NCBI GenBank assembly: GCA_965221195.1
Contig: OZ244864.1
Span: forward strand, 1,922,001-1,986,000
Direction of reading: 5' to 3'
DNA: 64,000 bases
Source of the DNA: Poriferisodalis sp965221195
GTDB taxonomy: Bacteria; Actinomycetota; Acidimicrobiia; Acidimicrobiales; Poriferisodalaceae
Shown: piece after piece, positions 44,177-52,561 of the stretch
Layout: every line of letters begins with the position of its first letter
Position numbering within the stretch: the stretch's first letter is position 1
The notes under the pieces: model-generated
Databases searched by the model: none
Seen by the model: the letters and a program-made list of their open reading frames with translations, nothing else
Told to the model about the DNA's origin: nothing
Position numbers and translations under genes: made by a program

Positions 44177-44506
44177 GTGAACCTGCAGCCCAACGAAGTG
44201 CTGATCATCGTGTTCGTGGCCTTGATCGTGCTGGGCCCAACGCGGCTGCCCGGCGCGATCCGCGGCATCGGTCGAGCCTTCCGGCAATTGCGCGACTTCT
44301 CTGCGACGATCCGCCAAGAGATGGACGCCACGCTGTCACCACCGGTCATTGAACCCGCCGACCCTCCTGCGCGTCCCACAGCGCCGACCGAGTCGGCTGC
44401 CGCTGAGCCTCAGCCAGCCTCGCCGCCAGAAGTACCAGAAGTAGAAGTACCAGAAGTAGCCGACGACTCGGCGATGGATCGTTCACCCAGCGACGGCCCT
44501 GCATGA
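44177..44506 (+). CDS. tatA: Sec-independent translocase subunit TatA/TatB
   Basis: 109 aa. NEVLIIVFVALIVLGPTRLPGAIRGIGRAFRQLRDF is the TatA/B transmembrane helix, hinge and amphipathic helix; the rest is Pro/Glu-rich. Oligomerises to move folded twin-arginine proteins across the membrane. The Leu-Gly-Pro hinge does not settle TatA versus TatB. Stop overlaps tatC (ATGA). Confidence 0.9.
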   Translation: MNLQPNEVLIIVFVALIVLGPTRLPGAIRGIGRAFRQLRDFSATIRQEMDATLSPPVIEPADPPARPTAPTESAAAEPQPASPPEVPEVEVPEVADDSAMDRSPSDGPA

Positions 44507-45387
44507 GACTCTGGCCACGGCGCCGTCAGCGTCCGCCGGTGAGAGGCACTTTGGGTCACCTCTCCGAGCTGCGCAACCGACTCATTGGCAGCGTGATTGC
44601 GGTCGGGATCGGCTTGGTCGTGGGCCTGATCATTTACGACTGGCTGCTCGAAGCAGTGTTCCTGCCGCCGTACTGCCGAGTGCTTGAGACCCGCGACTCT
44701 CCGGCGAGCATCCTGGGAGACTCTTGCAGCTTGGTGATTACCTCGCCGCTGGAAGGCTTCCGTACCCGCGTCAGGGTCTCTGCCTATCTCGGTGTTGTGC
44801 TGGCCATGCCGGTGCTGCTTTGGAACTTGTGGAGGTTCATCACACCGGCTTTGGATAAGCGCGAGAAGCGTTGGGCAGTGCCGTTCGTAGTCACAGGAGT
44901 TCTGCTGTTCGCTTCTGGGGCATCACTGGCGTACTTCACCTTCGAGCGAGCACTGGATTTCTTGATATCAGTCAGCGGCGATGTCGTGGACCCTCTGCTG
45001 GGACCGGGGGCGTACCTAGGTCTGGTGACCTTCATGATGCTGGCGTTCGGCATCGGGTTTGAGTTTCCGATCGTGCTGGTGTTCGCTCAACTCGCCGGAC
45101 TAGTGACCCCGCGACAACTGCATCGTGCGCGCCGCTATGCCATCGTCGGCATAGTTGCCGGGGCGGCCATCATCACCCCGTCGGGCGATCCGATCACGCT
45201 CGCTGCACTTTCGGTGCCGCTGTATGTGTTCTATGAGCTGTCGATTTTGGTCGGCTACTTGATGCTGCGACATCGCAGTGACAGCGGACCCCTGCGTCTG
45301 CGTCGCCGCCGCAGCCAAGAACCCCCCAACGAATCTTCTGAGGAGCCGTCCGGCGAGAGCGTTAGCACTGCGGAGCCTCACCCGTGA
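44503..45387 (+). CDS. tatC: Sec-independent translocase subunit TatC
   Basis: 294 aa, six membrane segments. GTLGHLSELRNRLI is the signature that recognises twin-arginine signals with partners; SPLEGFRTRVRVSAYLG, YFTFERALDFL and FGIGFEFPIVLVFAQ are further conserved blocks. The C-terminal tail is basic then acidic. The stop overlaps helY (GTGA). Confidence 0.95.
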   Translation: MRLWPRRRQRPPVRGTLGHLSELRNRLIGSVIAVGIGLVVGLIIYDWLLEAVFLPPYCRVLETRDSPASILGDSCSLVITSPLEGFRTRVRVSAYLGVVLAMPVLLWNLWRFITPALDKREKRWAVPFVVTGVLLFASGASLAYFTFERALDFLISVSGDVVDPLLGPGAYLGLVTFMMLAFGIGFEFPIVLVFAQLAGLVTPRQLHRARRYAIVGIVAGAAIITPSGDPITLAALSVPLYVFYELSILVGYLMLRHRSDSGPLRLRRRRSQEPPNESSEEPSGESVSTAEPHP

Positions 45388-47897
45388 GCGGGACAGATGC
45401 CGAAACAAGTACACAGTGGCAGCCAGCGTCCAACGTTGGCTGCGCTGACACACAAGACTGTGCTGACAGACAAGAGAAGTGCAGCAGTCTTGTGCTGCCG
45501 CCGCTACTGGCAGACCGGATGGCCCGTCACGATATTTCCCCCGACGGCTTCCAACGAGAAGCATTCGAGGTGCTCGACCGAGACCGTTCGGTGCTCGTCG
45601 CTGCGCCAACATCGTCGGGCAAGACACTGGTAGCGGAGTACGCCATCGCCCGGGCCCTTGAGACAGGCCGGCGGGCTGCGTACACCACCCCCACCAAAGC
45701 CCTATCCAACCAAAAGCTGCGTGACCTAGGCGCTTGGCTTGGCAACGACCGTGTGGGACTGCTCACCGGCGACAACGTGATCCGTCCCGACGCTGAAGTT
45801 GTGGTGATGACAACCGAAGTGCTGCGCAACATGATGTACGCAGAGTCGCCGCACATTGCCAACTTCGGCGTTGCGGTGATGGACGAGGTTCATTTCCTGC
45901 AAGACCCTTACCGGGGTGCTGTGTGGGAAGAAGTCATCATCGGCGCTCCGGCGCACCTGCGCTTGGTGTGCCTGTCGGCGACGGTGAGCAACGCAGCGGA
46001 ACTGGCTGGTTGGATCGATGCAGTCGCCGGAGGATGCGACGTCGTGGTGTGCTCAGCGCGTCCGGTGCCGCTCGAAGAGCGTTTTTTGGTCTACGAACGG
46101 AACAGCCGACGAGTGGTTGACCTTCCGACTTTGCAGGACGGCCGAGCGAACCCTGAGATTGAACGGTGGGAGCGACGGCCCCAGTCGAACTCGGCTCGAC
46201 ATCGGCGCCGCTCAGGAAGTGTTAACCCAGCGAGACCGCGGCACTCTGAGATCGTCGAGCATCTCGCAGCCGACGACAAGCTGCCTGCGATTGTGTTCGT
46301 GTTCTCCCGTCAAGGCTGCGACGATGCCGCCCAAGCGCTCGTGGCAGATAACGCAGCATTTCTTGATGCTTCTCAACAGCAGCGGGTGCGACAGATTGCT
46401 GCGGCGCACACGACTGCACTAGCTGGCACCGATCTTGACGCGTTGGGCTACAACGAATGGCTGTTGGGTTTGCAGGCAGGTGTCGCTGCTCATCACGCCG
46501 GTTTGGTGCCGGCGTTCAAGGAGGCAGTGGAGGACTGTTTCGCAGCGGGACTGCTGGCGGTGGTCTTTGCGACTGAGACGCTGGCGCTGGGTGTCAACAT
46601 GCCCGCACGTTCGGTTGTGGTCAGCCAACTCAGCCGCTTCCGCGGCGAAGGATTCGCCATGCTGACCCCTGGTGAGTACACACAGCTCACCGGACGAGCG
46701 GGACGAAGAGGCATTGACGATGCTGGTTTCGCTTACACGCTGTGGCATCCTCAAGTGGCATTTGAGGAGACGGCTCGTCTCGTTTTGAGCGACGACTTTG
46801 AGCTGGATTCCTCCTTCCGGCCGACGTACAACATGGCGGCCAATTTGATAGCTCGTCGCACGCATGCAGAGGCCACCGCGTTAGTGCGCAGCTCGTTCGC
46901 TCAGTGGCGCGCCGATCGCCGTATCGAAGAGTGGCTCGCTGCGCTTGAAGCCGAGCGACGCCAGTTGCGTGAAGCACGAGCACGAGTGAGGTCTATGGGT
47001 GGTGGCCGGTCTTCGCCTCAGTCAACCGCCGGCCGACGCCCAAGGCCCAAGCACGGCAACCGACGGCATCGCGGGTTGGCTGGCGACCGTCGCCCAAACC
47101 GAGCACTGGCTGAAGCCGAGCGGCAGGCTGAGCGCATCGGTGCCAAAGTCAGCCACCGCAAAGAGAAGATCAAGATTGCCAAAGGCGGGCTGGCCCGCCA
47201 GCTTGATGCCACCTGCGAGGTGCTGAACGAGTTCGGCTGCGCGGATGGATGGTCGCTCACTCCCTCAGGTGAGTGTTTGCGATCTGTCTTCCATGAGGCG
47301 GACCTGTTGACGGTGCTGGCGTTGCGCAACGGTCTCTTCGACAGGCTGAACCCACCGCAGCTTGCCGGACTGGTCTCCGTGCTGACCTATGAGCATCGTG
47401 CTAGCCAACCCTCGCCGACCCCGCAGTACCCCGACGAGGAATGTGCACAGCGCACTGCTGCAATCTTTGCTTTGGCTGCTGAGATTGCCGAAGCAGAGCG
47501 CCGCCACGGTCTCACGCTTTCACGTTCGCCTGACGCAGCGCTTTTGCCGACGGCGTATGCCTGGGCAGCCGGAACGCCCTGTACTGAGTTATGGCAGACC
47601 GACCCCCGAGGCGCTTACGCCCCGATCGGCGGCGACTTTGTCCGCCAGATGCGGCAGCTCATCGACCTCGTAGACCGCATCGCTGAGGTGGCTCCCTCTG
47701 GTGGCACTCGGCGTGTCGCCGCGGCGGCACGCGCGGCACTCGACCGTGACGTGGTAGCTGCCGCAGCTCGGGTATCAGAGGAGCCTTCGGTTGAAATACC
47801 TTCGGCCGAAACGCCTTCGGCCGAGAAGATTGTCGCTCCAGCACCAGAGCAGTTCTCTTTCCCACCTACGACCACTCGCGTACGCAAACTTCCGTGA
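45384..47897 (+). CDS. helY: Ski2/Mtr4-like DEAD-box RNA helicase (HelY)
   Basis: 837 aa. Motif I APTSSGKT, motif Ia TPTKALSNQK, motif II DEVH in VMDEVHFLQDP, motif III LSATVSN, motif VI LTGRAGRRGID. Resembles exosome-associated helicases; in actinobacteria the gene follows tatC, as here. A low-complexity basic insert lies around residues 535-570, and three 15-bp units (47781-47825) mark the C-terminus. Probably unwinds structured RNA. Starts at GTG 45384. Confidence 0.93.
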   Translation: MSGTDAETSTQWQPASNVGCADTQDCADRQEKCSSLVLPPLLADRMARHDISPDGFQREAFEVLDRDRSVLVAAPTSSGKTLVAEYAIARALETGRRAAYTTPTKALSNQKLRDLGAWLGNDRVGLLTGDNVIRPDAEVVVMTTEVLRNMMYAESPHIANFGVAVMDEVHFLQDPYRGAVWEEVIIGAPAHLRLVCLSATVSNAAELAGWIDAVAGGCDVVVCSARPVPLEERFLVYERNSRRVVDLPTLQDGRANPEIERWERRPQSNSARHRRRSGSVNPARPRHSEIVEHLAADDKLPAIVFVFSRQGCDDAAQALVADNAAFLDASQQQRVRQIAAAHTTALAGTDLDALGYNEWLLGLQAGVAAHHAGLVPAFKEAVEDCFAAGLLAVVFATETLALGVNMPARSVVVSQLSRFRGEGFAMLTPGEYTQLTGRAGRRGIDDAGFAYTLWHPQVAFEETARLVLSDDFELDSSFRPTYNMAANLIARRTHAEATALVRSSFAQWRADRRIEEWLAALEAERRQLREARARVRSMGGGRSSPQSTAGRRPRPKHGNRRHRGLAGDRRPNRALAEAERQAERIGAKVSHRKEKIKIAKGGLARQLDATCEVLNEFGCADGWSLTPSGECLRSVFHEADLLTVLALRNGLFDRLNPPQLAGLVSVLTYEHRASQPSPTPQYPDEECAQRTAAIFALAAEIAEAERRHGLTLSRSPDAALLPTAYAWAAGTPCTELWQTDPRGAYAPIGGDFVRQMRQLIDLVDRIAEVAPSGGTRRVAAAARAALDRDVVAAAARVSEEPSVEIPSAETPSAEKIVAPAPEQFSFPPTTTRVRKLP
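47781..47825 (+). repeat. 15-bp tandem repeat (3 units) near the 3' end of helY
   Basis: Units 47781-47795, 47796-47810 and 47811-47825 encode (E/I/T)PS(V/A)E in the C-terminal tail. Confidence 0.85.
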
Positions 47898-48523
47898 CGA
47901 TCCAGCGCGGCCAGCCGTGGGGCAGGACGGCACCGCTGCCGCCCGACGCTCCGATCATCTCCACCAACAGCGAGCTGCGCCAAACGGTGAGCGACCAACG
48001 CAGCGAGGCTGGAACTTCGCAGCCCATCGGCGTGCTAGGCGGTGACCTGTGGCAGGTAGTGGGCGCGCCCGGCGGCGGCCTCCAACGCCTGCGCTCAGAT
48101 CAGGCCCACACCGCACAGATTGATCTCATTAGCGTGCGTGCCGACGGCGAGAATTTGTGGGCGTGCGTCAGTGTGCTGGCGCGCACATCGTGGTGGTACG
48201 GCCCGGTCGTCGCCGTTATGAATGCTGAGTTTGCTGGCCGCTGGCGGATAGCTCCCGCAGCTCACCCCAACGACGGACGTTTGCATGTGCTCGAGATGGG
48301 GATCAACGGACCACCTCTGAGGCTGCGGGAGCGCTTCGTTGCGCGCGGACGCCTGCGGACGGGAAGCCACATCCCGCACCCGGCCATCTCCGTGCGGCGC
48401 GTCACCGATGCCGACTTTCGGTTTGAGCGTCCGCTGCAGCTCTGGCTCGACGGGGAGCGGATAGGCAAATGCCAACAACTGTCGGTGAGAGCAGTACCTG
48501 ATGCCGCGGAGATCGTGTTCTAA
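47894..48523 (+). CDS. Orphan diacylglycerol-kinase-accessory-like domain protein
   Basis: 209 aa. NAEFAGRWRIAPAAHPNDGRLHVLEMG closely resembles the C-terminal lobe of YegS/diacylglycerol kinase family lipid kinases. The N-terminal nucleotide-binding catalytic lobe (GGDGT motif) is absent. It starts inside the helY stop, so it is probably expressed with helY. It may bind a lipid or serve a different enzyme; no catalysis is predicted. Confidence 0.6.
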   Translation: MTIQRGQPWGRTAPLPPDAPIISTNSELRQTVSDQRSEAGTSQPIGVLGGDLWQVVGAPGGGLQRLRSDQAHTAQIDLISVRADGENLWACVSVLARTSWWYGPVVAVMNAEFAGRWRIAPAAHPNDGRLHVLEMGINGPPLRLRERFVARGRLRTGSHIPHPAISVRRVTDADFRFERPLQLWLDGERIGKCQQLSVRAVPDAAEIVF

Positions 48524-48630
48524 CAACCTCCCTGGGTGAGTTCTGGGTGAGTCTTGCCCGCTTGGTCCGCGGTTGATATCGCTTTGGGCCATACCATCGA
48601 CACAGTGCCGACGAGCAGCCTGAGCCACCG

Positions 48631-50406
48631 TTGATCCGTTACCACGCAGAGACGTTCACTTCCGCAGAACAAGATGTGCTGCGGCGCTATGTCACCAACT
48701 TGCACCAGCCAGTCTTTGCGCTGGTGAACCTGCCCGAAGTGGTCAAAGGGGCGCTGTTCGCCCGCTACTCCAGAACGCACAAGAGCCTGCGTCGGCTGCT
48801 GCTTGACGAATTCGTAGACGATCTCGACATCTCTGGGGACGAGAGCATCGATGCCACGGTGGGTGTCGCGCGGGCCGAGCAGCTCTACCAGCGTGTGTTC
48901 GTCGAATACGGCGACGACTCGGTGGCGCAGCTCGGGGCCGTGCATCTAGCGTGCGAGCAAGCGTCAAACCTGCTGACCAAAATTCTTGAGCGGGGACGGC
49001 TGATGTCGTACCTCGAACAGTCCACGCGTTACCTCGCTTACGACGAGCGACTTGAGGGCCGCTACCGCTACTACCGACCGCCCGCGGTGATGAACTCACG
49101 CGCGGGAACCAAATTCGTCGGCACCACCGATCGCATGTTCGATGCCTACGGCGACATGGTCCGCCGGATGACCGCCTGGCTGGCTGAGCATTCAGATGCT
49201 GCGGGGGACCGCAACGCTGGGTTGTCGCGCGCTGCTTCCCGCAGCGCTGGGTTGTCGCGCGCTGCTTCCCGCAGCGAGGTGTCGTCGCGCGCTGCTTCCC
49301 GCAGCGCTGGGTTGTCGCGCGCTGCTTCCCGCAGCGCTGGGTTGTCGCGCGCTGCTCAAAGCAGCGCGGTTTCGTCGAGCGAGCTTGCCCGACGGCGGGC
49401 GATTCGGGCGCAGGCTTTCGACTCGGCTCGGGGGCTGCTGCCAGCCGCCAGTCTTTCTAATGTTGGCATTTTCGGTACTGGGCAGTCGTATGAGGCTCTA
49501 CTGCTGCGGATGCGAGCGCACCCGCTTCCCGAGGCCCGCAGTTACGCCGAGATGATGCTGACCGAGCTGCGCAAGGTCATCCCGTCTTTTCTGCGGCGAG
49601 TTGACCAAGTGGATCGTGGCGTTGCGTGGTCCGGCTATCTAGAAGCCAACCGGATATCAATGTCTGAGTTCGCTGCGGATTTGTTCGCCGACGATCAGCC
49701 CACTCCGATGCCCGAAGTGCTGTTGACCGACTGGGATCCCGCCGGGGAAGAGAAGATGCTCGCAGCGATGCTGTATCCCTACACATCGCTGGGCGAGACG
49801 CAGATCGCAGCCAAGGTGGAGGACATGAGCGAAGCCCAGCGCATGGAGCTAGTACGGCGCTACTGCGGTGAGCGCACCAACCGCCGTCACCGGCCGGGAC
49901 GGGGTCTAGAACGACTCGACTATCGGTTTGATGTGCTTGCGGACTACGGCAGCTTCCGTGACTTGCAGCGTCACCGTTTGCTCACGATCGAGTGGCAGCC
50001 GTTGAGTCCCCAGCACGGGTACGGGGTTCCTGCGCTGGTGGACGCAGCCGGTGGGGGAGAGGCCTACGACGAGGTGATGGAGCTTTCCGCGCATCTGTAC
50101 GAGGCGTTGGCCGAGGAAGTAGACGTGCTTGAAGCGTCCTACTCCGTGGCAATGGCCTACCGAGTTCGTTACAACATGCAGTTCAACGCTCGCGAGGCGA
50201 TGCACATGATTGAGCTGCGATCACAACCCCAAGGTCATGAGGATTACCGGCGGATTGTGACTGAGATGCACCGGCAGATCGCCGAAGTGGCTGGCCACCG
50301 AACCGTGGCCGCGTTGCTGTCCTATGTTGACTTGTCTGAGGGTTTACTGGGGCGCCTCGACGCCGAGCAAGCCGCTGCTCAACGGCATTCCGCTGGGCCC
50401 ACATGA
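48631..50406 (+). CDS. thyX: Long FAD-dependent thymidylate synthase (two ThyX-like domains)
   Basis: 591 aa, over twice the usual ThyX length. The N-terminal half has ARYSRTHKSLRRLL and EYGDDSVAQLGAVHLACEQASNLLTK; the C-terminal half has the ThyX motif as RHRLLTIEWQPLSPQHGYG, and NAREAMHMIELRSQPQGHEDYRRI. This two-domain form is known in several bacteria. Makes dTMP with FAD, NADPH and methylene-tetrahydrofolate. Five 30-bp units (49216-49365; residues 196-245, AGLSRAASRS) lie in the linker between halves. The start TTG 48631 has no strong ribosome binding site. Confidence 0.88.
   Translation: MIRYHAETFTSAEQDVLRRYVTNLHQPVFALVNLPEVVKGALFARYSRTHKSLRRLLLDEFVDDLDISGDESIDATVGVARAEQLYQRVFVEYGDDSVAQLGAVHLACEQASNLLTKILERGRLMSYLEQSTRYLAYDERLEGRYRYYRPPAVMNSRAGTKFVGTTDRMFDAYGDMVRRMTAWLAEHSDAAGDRNAGLSRAASRSAGLSRAASRSEVSSRAASRSAGLSRAASRSAGLSRAAQSSAVSSSELARRRAIRAQAFDSARGLLPAASLSNVGIFGTGQSYEALLLRMRAHPLPEARSYAEMMLTELRKVIPSFLRRVDQVDRGVAWSGYLEANRISMSEFAADLFADDQPTPMPEVLLTDWDPAGEEKMLAAMLYPYTSLGETQIAAKVEDMSEAQRMELVRRYCGERTNRRHRPGRGLERLDYRFDVLADYGSFRDLQRHRLLTIEWQPLSPQHGYGVPALVDAAGGGEAYDEVMELSAHLYEALAEEVDVLEASYSVAMAYRVRYNMQFNAREAMHMIELRSQPQGHEDYRRIVTEMHRQIAEVAGHRTVAALLSYVDLSEGLLGRLDAEQAAAQRHSAGPT
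49216..49365 (+). repeat. 30-bp tandem repeat (5 units) inside thyX
   Basis: Units at 49216, 49246, 49276, 49306 and 49336; the third and fifth are diverged, and part of a sixth follows. All in frame. Encodes AGLSRAASRS-type repeats, rich in Ser/Arg/Ala, between the two ThyX-like domains. Confidence 0.95.
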
Positions 50407-50446
50407 GAGCTGTGCCGCACAGAGCGCGCCACATGGAGTGCGCCAC

Positions 50447-50947
50447 ATGGAAATAGCTGCGCGTCCCGCTGGCAGCGAGCACCTCAGCGTGCTCGCAGAG
50501 ATGGCATCTGAAGCTGTGGCCGAGCAACAAGATGCCCGTGGAGGCTGGGTCTGGTCGCGCCGGGAGATGCGCACGCGCCCGTTTGCTGAGAGCTTGGCCG
50601 CCGACCTCGAAGATCCTGATACCGCAGTGTGGATCGGCGAGATCGACGGCACGCCCGTCGGCTACGCCGTGGCAGCCGTTGAAACCTTGCAGACCGGCGA
50701 AACGTTGGGCCGTGTCGACGACCTCTACGTCACTACGGAAGCCCGCGGAGTCAGCGTCGGGGAGGCCTTGATCGACGAGGTGTTGCAGTGGTGCGCCCAG
50801 CGAGGTGCTAGTGGGGTCGACTCGCTAGCGCTGCCGGGCAATAGGGCCACCAAGAACTTCTTTGAGACATTCGGCTTCACGGCACGGCTGTTGGTGCTGC
50901 ACCGCTCGTTGCGGGAAGAAGCACCGTCATCGCTGCGCGTCAAATGA
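50447..50947 (+). CDS. GNAT family N-acetyltransferase
   Basis: 166 aa. IGEIDGTPVGYAVAAVE, RVDDLYVTTEARGVSVGEALIDEVLQWCAQRG and LPGNRATKNFFETFGFTARLLVLHR give the GNAT strands, the acetyl-CoA pyrophosphate loop (RGVSVGEAL in place of R/QxxGxG/A) and the closing helix. Substrate unknown. ATG 50447 is used; the preceding bases repeat GCGCCACATGGA twice. Its 3' end overlaps the convergent gene by 21 bp. Confidence 0.85.
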   Translation: MEIAARPAGSEHLSVLAEMASEAVAEQQDARGGWVWSRREMRTRPFAESLAADLEDPDTAVWIGEIDGTPVGYAVAAVETLQTGETLGRVDDLYVTTEARGVSVGEALIDEVLQWCAQRGASGVDSLALPGNRATKNFFETFGFTARLLVLHRSLREEAPSSLRVK

Positions 50948-52363
50948 GCCGACCTCTACCTCCGGGTCGGTTGGAGCGTCGTTGAGCACAGCGTCGGCGG
51001 GTGCAGGGTCGGCGGCGGGGCCGATGTTGAACGCCGAGGCCACCTCAGGCAGGCGAGAGGCGATCTTGCGAATCGTCTCCAGCAGTTCTGAGGTCGGCTC
51101 GGCCGGGACTGTCGGCAGCACGATGTACGGCCGCACCGGCGAATAAGCCACCGCTTCAAGCACTACAGCGATGCGATGCTGAGAAGCGCCAGCGCCCAAG
51201 GCGACATTGGCCTGCGACGTGAGTTCTTGTGCAATCTCGGGAGGCAACGGCGCTCCCGCTTTGGGTGGGCGAGAACTCAGTCGCAGCGCACGCACCACAC
51301 GCCCCTCAGCCAGCGTGGCGCGCAACTCGTCATGCCATTCCTGCTGACTCCGCTCGACGCGTTCGTTCAGACCGTTCCGGATCTGCTCCGCTAGGTCACG
51401 AGCTTCGGCATCGCGCGCAAAATCCTCGGCGGCCACCAGCACAGAGCGCAGATCGCGCACGTCGATTCGCTCGATTCCGGCGAGCGCGGCATCGGCGCGG
51501 TCACGCCATTCTGCTATCTGCATCGGGCCGATCAACGACTCCGCCAAGGCCAACAAGCCCTGTGCGGGCACTTGAGGCGAGCCGTCTTCGCCTGCTTTGC
51601 GGTTCTGCGTTTCGATTTCGGCTCTCACCGCCGCAAGCCCGCCGCGTGCTACCTGTTCGGCCACTACTTGCTGCTCAGCAGGCAGTGAGGCGATGAGCGC
51701 GTCGCGATGCTGGTGTCCCGGTCGAAGCTTGCGTGCTTTGGGGCGTGCAGGCCGTTGCGATGATTGAGCTTGATCGGCCGCTGCGTTGTTGGAGCCGCGC
51801 CGCTGAGCGTTGCCGTTGGCATCACGCGAACGATCTTGTCCACGGTCCCGACGACGTTTCGGACGATTTCCTTCGGCACCTCGCCGCCGGCCTGATTGGT
51901 CTGACTGTCCCAGCTGGTCTGATTTATCTGATTTATCTGATTGTTGCGAACCGTCTTTGCGATTTTTACCGGTGCGCTTGTGTCGTCCACTTCGTTCTGA
52001 CTGATCGCCGTGGCGCCGCTTGGCTCGGCCATTGTCTTGCTGTTTGGCGTTTCGCTGTTTGGCACCGCCGGGATCTCTAGTTCTGGCGGTAGTTGTGTCG
52101 CCGCTGCGAACCGGTGTGCCGATCATTTCGATGCGCTCGGCGGGAGGCCTGCCGCTGCGGGCTTTGGGTGGCAGCACTTGGGTGATGAAGATGCCGTCTA
52201 CTTCAAAGTCGGCATCCACGCGCAACACATCACCCTCGCCGACACCCGTTGGAACCAAGCCGCCATCAAGCACGCCTTTGGGTTGCTTTGCTCCCGCTGC
52301 GCGCCACGTCCACGAGCCGTCCTCACGTCGACTCGTCAACTCAACTTCGAGACGGCGGCTCAT
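50927..52363 (-). CDS. Arginine-rich hypothetical protein, possibly RNA-binding
   Basis: 478 aa. Residues 1-85 look like a small beta-barrel (LEVELTSRREDGSWTWRAAGAKQPKGVLDGG ... GDVLRVDADFEVDGIFITQVLPP). Residues 90-220 are a highly charged Arg/Lys/Asp/Gln stretch with SDKSDQ-type repeats, as in disordered RNA-binding proteins. The C-terminal part is helical (AEWRDRADAALAGIERIDVRDLRSVL, HDELRATLAEGRVVRALRLSSRPPKAG). I do not recognise a named family. Divergent from parC across about 200 bp. Confidence 0.7.
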   Translation of the reverse strand: MSRRLEVELTSRREDGSWTWRAAGAKQPKGVLDGGLVPTGVGEGDVLRVDADFEVDGIFITQVLPPKARSGRPPAERIEMIGTPVRSGDTTTARTRDPGGAKQRNAKQQDNGRAKRRHGDQSERSGRHKRTGKNRKDGSQQSDKSDKSDQLGQSDQSGRRRGAEGNRPKRRRDRGQDRSRDANGNAQRRGSNNAAADQAQSSQRPARPKARKLRPGHQHRDALIASLPAEQQVVAEQVARGGLAAVRAEIETQNRKAGEDGSPQVPAQGLLALAESLIGPMQIAEWRDRADAALAGIERIDVRDLRSVLVAAEDFARDAEARDLAEQIRNGLNERVERSQQEWHDELRATLAEGRVVRALRLSSRPPKAGAPLPPEIAQELTSQANVALGAGASQHRIAVVLEAVAYSPVRPYIVLPTVPAEPTSELLETIRKIASRLPEVASAFNIGPAADPAPADAVLNDAPTDPEVEVGSFDAQR

Positions 52364-52561
52364 GCGGCCTTCACCAACACTCGCGGCAGGCTAGTGGAGT
52401 GCTTCGGTTCGGCGGCTTGGCGTAGCCCCCCCGGTGAGCAGAACAGTAAATGCCCCCGATGAGCAGGGCAGCCGTCGTACTCTCAGATGAAGCCGTCGGG
52501 GCGCGCTGTGGCGAACGGCGCAAACCTGCAACGCCTCTAGTCACTGAAAGGGCCTCCGACC

